Assembly (NCBI RefSeq): GCF_000337795.1
Contig: NZ_AOLP01000008.1
Location: 1 to 64,000, forward strand
Source: Haloferax denitrificans ATCC 35960
Lineage (GTDB): Archaea; Halobacteriota; Halobacteria; Halobacteriales; Haloferacaceae
Reading direction: 5' to 3'
DNA length: 64,000 bases
Part shown: piece after piece, positions 59,880 to 64,000 of the stretch
How positions within the stretch are numbered: position 1 is the first letter of the stretch
How the letters are laid out: every line of letters begins with the position of its first letter
Notes under the pieces: generated by a model
The model's database searches: none
What the model was told of the DNA's origin: nothing
Seen by the model: the letters and a program-made list of their open reading frames with translations, nothing else
Program-made: the position numbers and the translations under genes

Positions 59880-60182
59880 GTGGGAAAGGACACTTTCAGC
59901 GACATCACCGGCCTCCCGGACGACCTCGGAATCGGCGACGACCTCGCGCGGGCGGACCAGCGCGCGTCGATTCGCGTCGATACCCGACGGTACGGCAAGC
60001 CCGTGACGGTGGTCGACGGCCTCGACCTCCCGGCCGACGAACTGGACGCCCTCGCGTCGACCCTGAAGCGACGGCTCGCGGTCGGCGGGACCGTGACCGA
60101 CGGGCGCATCGAACTGCAGGGCGAACACGGCGAGCGCCTCGAAGCCGCGCTCCGCGACGAGGGCTTCGGCGTCGAGCGCTGA
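59880..60182 (+). CDS. SUI1/eIF1-family translation initiation factor
   Basis: A 100-residue protein starting at a GTG at 59880 (MGKDTFSDITGLPDDLGIGDDLAR). The SUI1 domain covers about residues 30-100: SIRVDTRRYGKPVTVVDGLDLPADELDALAS, TLKRRLAVGGTVTDGRIELQGEHGERLEAAL. Archaeal SUI1 monitors start-codon selection on the small ribosomal subunit. The palindrome at 59828-59843 puts it in the same regulon as the HTH_10 and TFB genes, suggesting that this copy is condition-specific rather than the housekeeping factor. Confidence 0.88.
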   Translation: MGKDTFSDITGLPDDLGIGDDLARADQRASIRVDTRRYGKPVTVVDGLDLPADELDALASTLKRRLAVGGTVTDGRIELQGEHGERLEAALRDEGFGVER

Positions 60183-60296
60183 CCTCGTTTTTCGTCCGCC
60201 CGATAGCTCTCGCGGCCGAAAGAGGCGGATAACTGACGCGGCGACCGACGAGCGAGCGGCCGGTGTCTCCCGGTCGCGCGCCCCGGTGGCGGACGC

Positions 60297-60314
60297 GTTT
60301 GGCATATTCCAAAC
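60297..60314. promoter_or_regulatory. Shared palindromic operator, copy 3 (TFB gene)
   Basis: GTTTGGCATATTCCAAAC, a variant with TTTGG/CCAAA arms extended to 18 bases; it lies 5 bases before the TATA-like CCCATTA (60320-60326) and 40 bases before the TFB start at 60355. The same TCCCATTA octamer follows copy 4 at similar spacing. Confidence 0.75.
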
Positions 60315-60354
60315 GAGGTCCCATTACCCTGTGTCCGGAATACACTGGTACTCA

Positions 60355-61389
60355 ATGGACACGAAACACGTCGACTGGCGTTCGATGCGAGAGGAGTCGG
60401 CACCGACGGCGGGGCCCGAGTCCCGACAGTCCGGCGACGAGCGCGTCGAGGACGAGGCCGAGGCCGAGGCGTCCGAGGCGGCGGTCGCGGAGCGGACCGA
60501 CCTCGTCTACGACGAGCAACACGGCGAGTGGGTCGACCCCGAGACGGGCGAGATTCTCCGCGAGGACGAAATCGACCACGGTCCCGAGTGGCGCGCGTTC
60601 GACGCCGCGGAGCGCGACCAGAAGTCCCGCGTCGGCGCGCCGACGACGACCATGATGCACGACAAGGGGCTGTCGACCAACATCGGCTGGCAGAACAAAG
60701 ACGCCTACGGCAACTCCCTGTCGACGGGCCAGCGCCAGAAGATGCAACGACTCCGGACGTGGAACGAGCGGTTCCGCACCCGCGACTCGAAAGAGCGCAA
60801 CCTCAAGCAGGCGCTCGGCGAAGTCGAGCGGATGGGCTCCGCGCTCGGCCTGCCGGACACGGTCCGCGAGACGGCCTCGGTCATCTACCGTCGCGCGCTC
60901 AACGAGGACCTACTGCCCGGTCGCTCTATCGAGGGCGTCGCCACGGCCGCCATCTACGCCGCCGCTCGACAGGCCGGCGTCCCCCGTTCCCTCGACGAGG
61001 TGCGGCGCGTCTCCCGCGTCGACAAGATGGAACTCACCCGGACGTACCGCTACGTCTCCCGCGAGCTGGGGCTGGACATGAAGCCGGCCGACCCGGCGCA
61101 GTACCTCCCGCGGTTCGTCTCCGAACTCGACGTGAGCGACGACGTGGAGCGCCGCGCCCGGTCGCTTCTCGACAACGCGAAGCGGCAGGGCATCCACAGC
61201 GGGAAAAGCCCGGTCGGGCTCGCGGCGGCGGCCATCTACGCCGGCGCGCTCCTCGCCGACGAGGAACTGACGCAGTCCGAGGTGAGCAACGTGACCGACA
61301 TCAGCGAAGTGACTATCAGGAACCGCTACCGCGAACTCCTCGAAGCGACCCAGAAGCCGGGCGAACGGACCGTCGGGTCGACCGCCTAA
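60355..61389 (+). CDS. Transcription initiation factor TFB with degenerate, cysteine-free zinc ribbon
   Basis: A 344-residue TFB paralogue. The core has two cyclin-like repeats (about 150-240: DTVRETASVIYRRALNEDLLPGRS, VATAAIYAAARQAGVPRSLDEV; about 245-335: YLPRFVSELDVSDDVERRARS, VGLAAAAIYAGALLADEELTQSEV) that contact TBP and BRE. The N-terminal ribbon keeps the family context (ERTDLVYDEQHGEWVDPETGEILREDEIDHGPEWRAF) but all four zinc-binding cysteines are gone, and the whole protein has no cysteine. The B-finger region SRVGAPTTTMMHDKGLSTNIG is kept. The ribbon normally docks on RNA polymerase, so recruitment may differ. The palindrome at 60297-60314 lies in its promoter. Confidence 0.9.
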   Translation: MDTKHVDWRSMREESAPTAGPESRQSGDERVEDEAEAEASEAAVAERTDLVYDEQHGEWVDPETGEILREDEIDHGPEWRAFDAAERDQKSRVGAPTTTMMHDKGLSTNIGWQNKDAYGNSLSTGQRQKMQRLRTWNERFRTRDSKERNLKQALGEVERMGSALGLPDTVRETASVIYRRALNEDLLPGRSIEGVATAAIYAAARQAGVPRSLDEVRRVSRVDKMELTRTYRYVSRELGLDMKPADPAQYLPRFVSELDVSDDVERRARSLLDNAKRQGIHSGKSPVGLAAAAIYAGALLADEELTQSEVSNVTDISEVTIRNRYRELLEATQKPGERTVGSTA

Positions 61390-61410
61390 GCCGGCGTTTC
61401 GGGCGCAAGA

Positions 61411-61450
61411 AGCAGTTTTTCTCTTCGATTCGGTTCGTTTTTGTTTTCGT
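61411..61450 (+). terminator. T-rich transcription terminator after TFB
   Basis: A run of T-rich clusters (AGTTTTTCTCTTCG, TTCGTTTTTGTTTTCG) begins about 20 bases after the TFB stop; T-tracts of this sort end transcription in archaea. Confidence 0.5.
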
Positions 61451-61518
61451 TTTCAGTCGCCCCGTCAGTGTCGCGAGCGACTCGGTGCCCAAGCGACGCG
61501 GCGACGGTCTCACGGCCG

Positions 61519-62067
61519 TCAGCGGTTGCACGAACACGTCGAGCGGGTCGCACCGTCGCGTCCCGGCCGAGCGTCGCGGACGCAGTCGAGGAGTTCGCTC
61601 GCGGTCTCGCGAACGGCGCGTCGGGCGCTCGATTCGGGGCGTCGCTCTCGGTAGTCGAGGTAGAGCGCCGTCGGCAGGAGAAGCGAGGCGTACACGCCGC
61701 TGACGGCGACGGCAATCTGCACCGGGTGGTCGGCGGGGACGACCGCCCACCCGACCGCGATGAGCGCCCACAGCCCGATTCCCTGTCGAACGGTCGGACG
61801 CCATCGGTTCGTTCGCGCCGACTGCGCCTGCACGTCGAGGCTGGGGTCAACGTCGACGGCGTCGGCGTCGATATCGATGTCGGCGTCGGCGTCGATATCG
61901 ATGTCGGCGTCGGCGTCGATATCGATGTCGGCGTCGGCGTCGATATCGATGTCGGCGTCGGTGTCGGCGTCATCGCCCGAGTCGGACGCCGAGCGGTCGA
62001 CTCGGCGGGGCTCGGTCCGCGTGTCGTCACGTGGAGAAGCGGCGTGACGGGACCTTTGTTCGGACAT
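61519..62067 (-). CDS. Membrane protein with DADADIDI repeat
   Basis: A 182-residue protein from the ATG at 62067 (MSEQRSRHAASPRDDTRTEP). After a charged start and an Asp/Ala/Ile repeat (four 8-residue units DADADIDI plus flanks, residues about 35-70) it has two membrane segments (about 95-135: GIGLWALIAVGWAVVP; HPVQIAVAVSGVYASLLLPTALYLDY) and a cytoplasmic tail ending in TRSTCSCNR. The palindrome at 62112-62127 lies 44 bases upstream of the start, so it is the fourth member of the set. Function unknown. Confidence 0.72.
   Translation of the reverse strand: MSEQRSRHAASPRDDTRTEPRRVDRSASDSGDDADTDADIDIDADADIDIDADADIDIDADADIDIDADAVDVDPSLDVQAQSARTNRWRPTVRQGIGLWALIAVGWAVVPADHPVQIAVAVSGVYASLLLPTALYLDYRERRPESSARRAVRETASELLDCVRDARPGRDGATRSTCSCNR
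61867..61962. repeat. Four 24-bp tandem repeats in the membrane protein gene
   Basis: Copies of GTCGATATCGATGTCGGCGTCGGC-type units at 61867-61890, 61891-61914, 61915-61938 and 61939-61962; the last ends GGT instead of GGC. On the minus strand they encode the DADADIDI repeat. The unit contains ATCGAT palindromes; copy number may vary between strains. Confidence 0.85.
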
Positions 62068-62111
62068 AGAGTGGTGTCGGCGGCTACGACTCCGAGCCTA
62101 ATGGGAACACG

Positions 62112-62127
62112 GTTGGAATGTGCCAAC
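62112..62127. promoter_or_regulatory. Shared palindromic operator, copy 4 (membrane protein gene)
   Basis: GTTGGAATGTGCCAAC, in the minus-strand promoter of the gene starting at 62067. Its TATA-like element, read on the minus strand, is CCCATTA (62099-62105), as in the TFB promoter. Confidence 0.72.
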
Positions 62128-62163
62128 CGAGGAAAGCAGAGCGCGGCGGTCGGCCGCGGGAAC

Positions 62164-62670
62164 TCAGTTACCGCTCGCGCCGTCGACCGGTTCCGCGAAC
62201 GCGACGGTCTGTTTCACGTCGGTGACTTCGACCTCGACGCGGTCGCCGGGGTCCGTGCCGGGGACGATGATGACGAAGCCGCGTTCGACCTTCGCGATGC
62301 CGTCGCCCTGGTCGCCGAGGGTGTCGATGATGACGGTCCGAACGTCGCCCTCCGCGACGGGGGGTTCTCGCGGCTGTGAGCGCGCGTCGCGAGGGTTCGA
62401 CGGCGAGTCGTCCGAGTCCCGGTCGTCGGAGCCGATGTCGCGGTCGTCCGCCGAAGTCGCCGAAGTCGTCGTCGCCGGCGTCGATTCGACCGGGGGCTCG
62501 GCCACCGACGCGGTGCCCGGACTCGAAAGCAGTGCGACGCGGTACAGCTCCCCCGCCGAAATCGACCCGCTTTCGACGAGTTCGCTCGGAATCGACACCA
62601 CGTAGCGGTCGCCGTCTCGCTCGACCGAAGTCTCGAAAAGGAGCCGAAGAGAATCTGAAATATCAGTCAC
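62164..62670 (-). CDS. TRAM-domain protein
   Basis: A 168-residue protein starting at a GTG at 62670 (MTDISDSLRLLFETSVERDGDRYV). An N-terminal domain of about 50 residues (YVVSIPSELVESGSISAGELYRVAL) and a Ser/Asp-rich linker precede the TRAM beta-barrel at about residues 110-160 (VRTVIIDTLGDQGDGIAKVERGFVIIVPG, VEVEVTDVKQTVAFAEPV). TRAM proteins bind RNA and in archaea have been linked to cold or stress RNA chaperoning. An earlier start at 62796 is possible but gives unsuitable sequence. It is downstream of the membrane-protein gene's promoter. Confidence 0.85.
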   Translation of the reverse strand: MTDISDSLRLLFETSVERDGDRYVVSIPSELVESGSISAGELYRVALLSSPGTASVAEPPVESTPATTTSATSADDRDIGSDDRDSDDSPSNPRDARSQPREPPVAEGDVRTVIIDTLGDQGDGIAKVERGFVIIVPGTDPGDRVEVEVTDVKQTVAFAEPVDGASGN

Positions 62671-62820
62671 TCCCGCTACTTCGTCTCGGACCAAATAAAA
62701 GGTGGTGAAACCGACACACCCGTCTCGGCCGACAACGACCGACAGAACCCGCCGAACACCGGTTCCGTCGGACCGCGGGCGCACCCGAAGACACATGACA
62801 GCTCGGTTTCTCTTTCCGGC

Positions 62821-63018
62821 ATGGCACGCGACACGCTCGTTTCGTGGCAGACGTTCGCGCTGTTCGTCCTGTTTCCGCCGGCGGCGCTCGTCGCGCTCGT
62901 GTTCTTTCCCGTGACGTTGCTCGTCTTCGGATGGCTGTACTACCGCGGCAAGTACGAGGCGGAACTGGAGTCCGACGACGAGCAGACGGATGTGAACTCG
63001 ACCGGCTCGGCCCCGTGA
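62821..63018 (+). CDS. Small membrane protein (65 residues)
   Basis: A 65-residue protein starting MARDTLVSWQTFALFVLFPP at the ATG at 62821. Two hydrophobic segments (FALFVLFPPAALVALVFFPVTLLVFGWLYY, about residues 12-42) are followed by an acidic tail (YEAELESDDEQTDVNST). Function unknown. It is convergent with the first tail-tube-like gene; the gap is only 24 bases. Confidence 0.6.
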   Translation: MARDTLVSWQTFALFVLFPPAALVALVFFPVTLLVFGWLYYRGKYEAELESDDEQTDVNSTGSAP

Positions 63019-63042
63019 GGCGACGCATCCCCGGGGGCGAAC

Positions 63043-63573
63043 TCAGTCGGCGCACTCGTCGAGGTCGGTCACGGCGTGGATTCCCTCGTGGGTCAGTTCG
63101 AGCGACTCCGTCGCCACGGCGGCCGCGTCGGCGACGAGGTGCGGGCCGGTCCACCTGACCGGCGTCGCCGCCCGGCACACCCATCCCCAAACCGGTTCGC
63201 CGGTCGCGTCGAGCAGGCAGATTCGAACGTCCTGCGGAGTCGTCTCGCCGTCGGCCCACGCCCGGAACCACGCCCACAGCGACCGGTCGTCGGTGACGCC
63301 CCGGCGGAGTTCGAGCGGCGGCGAACTGGTTTCTCGACGCGGCGGCGATGGCGGGCGTGGTCGCGGTCGACGTCGCGGCCCCGGTCGCTTCCGTGCGCGG
63401 CGGCCCCGGCCGTCGGTATCAGGCGGGCGCGGCTCGGACCCCGACTCGTCGTCGTTCGCGGACTCGACCGCCACGGAGAGCCCGCGGACCTCGGAGAAGC
63501 CGAGCTTCGGGAGCACGTCGCACCGCACCCGAAACCGGTGTGCGCCGTAGGGGTCAGACTCGGCGGCGGTCAC
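63043..63573 (-). CDS. Phage tail tube-like protein (contractile injection system type)
   Basis: A 176-residue protein starting at a GTG at 63573. The start SDPYGAHRFRVRCDVLPKLGFSEVRGLSVAVE and the end GEPVWGWVCRAATPVRWTGPHLVADAAAVATESLELTHEGI match the T4 gp19/Pvc1-like tail tube pattern (DPYxxxRFxVxxDG, GFSEVxGLxVxVE, RGVTDxxxLWxW, RFxxAxPxxxxGPxL, EVAxESLELxHEG). Between the halves is an Arg/Pro-rich insertion of about 35 residues (RGRRARKRPGPRRRPRPRP). It overlaps its neighbour by GTGA at 63570-63573, so they are expressed together. It is likely a component of an extracellular contractile injection system or a related tailed element. Confidence 0.8.
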   Translation of the reverse strand: MTAAESDPYGAHRFRVRCDVLPKLGFSEVRGLSVAVESANDDESGSEPRPPDTDGRGRRARKRPGPRRRPRPRPPSPPRRETSSPPLELRRGVTDDRSLWAWFRAWADGETTPQDVRICLLDATGEPVWGWVCRAATPVRWTGPHLVADAAAVATESLELTHEGIHAVTDLDECAD

Positions 63574-64000
63574 GTCTCGTCCGACGCCTCGTCGCCGGCG
63601 CGGGTCGCCTTCAGTCGCGGTTCGTCGATGCCCTGCGGCAGTCCCTCGCCGACCGGGAAGTCGAGGTCCGGAAGCGACGGGGTCGAACCGCCGTCGCGCT
63701 CGCTCTCGGGGTCGTCGGCGTCGTCGGTCTCGCCTTCCTCGTCCTCGTCCTCGCCCGTCTGGACCGCGATTCGCGCGAACCCCTCGTGGACGACGACGAG
63801 GCGCTCGACGGCGACTTCGGAGGCCATCGCGTCCAACCGGGGCGCGTCGTACCGCGAGGGCCACGCCTCGCGGAACACCCAGCGAGCGGCGGGGGTGCCC
63901 GTCGCGTCCAGCAACACGACCGCGGCGTCGCGCCGTGCCTCGTCCATCCGGCCCTGTTCGACGAGCGTTCGCCACTCGGACAGTTCGAGCGAGCGGTCGG
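63570..64000 (-). CDS. Second tail tube-like protein, N-terminus outside the window
   Basis: The visible 143 residues (about DRSLELSEWRTLVEQGRMDEARRDAAVVLLDATGTPAARWVFREAW... to the C-terminus) again follow the tail-tube end pattern: VVLLDATGTPAARWVFREAWPSRYDAPRLDAMASEVAVERLVVVHEGFARI, then an acidic tail (TGEDEDEEGETDDADD) and LPQGIDEPRLKATRAG. The upstream start lies beyond base 64000. Paired tail tube proteins of slightly different sequence (inner tube and adaptor) are typical of contractile injection systems. The remaining system would be expected just right of the window. Confidence 0.75.
   Translation of the reverse strand, partial: DRSLELSEWRTLVEQGRMDEARRDAAVVLLDATGTPAARWVFREAWPSRYDAPRLDAMASEVAVERLVVVHEGFARIAVQTGEDEDEEGETDDADDPESERDGGSTPSLPDLDFPVGEGLPQGIDEPRLKATRAGDEASDET

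Noticed and set aside
61867-61962. CRISPR-like array
   Set aside because: Repeats are contiguous 24-base units with no unique spacers and lie inside a reading frame encoding DADADIDI.
1-64000. tRNA or rRNA genes
   Set aside because: No cloverleaf-like segment or conserved rRNA core sequence was noticed on either strand; tRNAscan and Infernal would be needed to be certain.

Overview
The window looks like about 64 kb of a haloarchaeal replicon, most probably Haloferax or a close relative. It is GC-rich with strong G/C third positions, the proteins are very acidic, and many genes have short or absent 5' leaders with TATA-like boxes about 25-35 bases before the start. Haloarchaeal families are common: Tat lipoproteins, bacterio-opsin-activator (HTH_10) regulators, TFB, SUI1, TRAM, and S/H/D-type signal peptidase. 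No rRNA, tRNA, CRISPR array or intact insertion sequence was seen.

Layout. (1) 1-8 kb: a sugar or sugar-acid uptake operon on the minus strand (Tat lipoprotein, two permeases, ATPase, inositol-monophosphatase-type phosphatase, enolase-superfamily sugar-acid dehydratase cut by the window edge), with a divergent D-2-hydroxyacid dehydrogenase and an IclR regulator flanked by two copies of one palindromic operator. (2) 8-10.5 kb: a gene-poor, decayed stretch holding a 35-residue zinc-finger microprotein. (3) 10.5-13.2 kb: acetamidase/formamidase with an inserted zinc knuckle, a MoaD/SAMP-like protein and a PAS histidine kinase. (4) 13.6-19.6 kb: a four-gene operon with three 4-base start/stop overlaps (GT2, GT4, GtrA-DUF2079 fusion, sulfatase-fold enzyme), probably lipid-linked glycan or cell-surface modification. 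(5) 20-41 kb: a nitrogen-compound catabolic island. It holds a close DoeA/EutD (ectoine hydrolase) homologue, a EutB-like threonine-dehydratase homologue, an M20 deacylase, two class-III aminotransferases (one DABA-transaminase-like), RidA, a BCCT transporter, an aldehyde:ferredoxin oxidoreductase, an NAD-type and a flavin/Fe-S 2-hydroxyacid dehydrogenase, glutamate dehydrogenase and an IclR regulator. I read it as a haloarchaeal version of (hydroxy)ectoine degradation in which several bacterial enzymes are replaced. (6) 41.7-49.2 kb: a TasA/camelysin-like secreted fibre locus with its own SipW-like signal peptidase and a receiver-PAS-GAF-BAT regulator next to it. (7) 49-57 kb: sensor kinase, small membrane proteins, EamA transporter, wHTH regulator, beta-propeller and Thr/Glu-rich lipoproteins, methyltransferase. 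(8) 57-62.7 kb: a frameshifted thrombospondin-type-3/wHTH membrane protein, then four genes (HTH_10 regulator, SUI1, a cysteine-free TFB, a membrane protein) that each carry the same 16-18 bp palindrome just upstream of a TATA-like box, followed by a TRAM protein. (9) 63-64 kb: two tail-tube-like genes, the edge of a contractile injection system or tailed-virus-like locus.

Most notable are the ectoine-type island, the four-promoter palindrome regulon including a TFB whose zinc ribbon has lost its cysteines, the archaeal TasA/SipW-like locus, and the injection-system genes at the right edge. All functional claims come from reading translated sequence and family knowledge; no database search was run.
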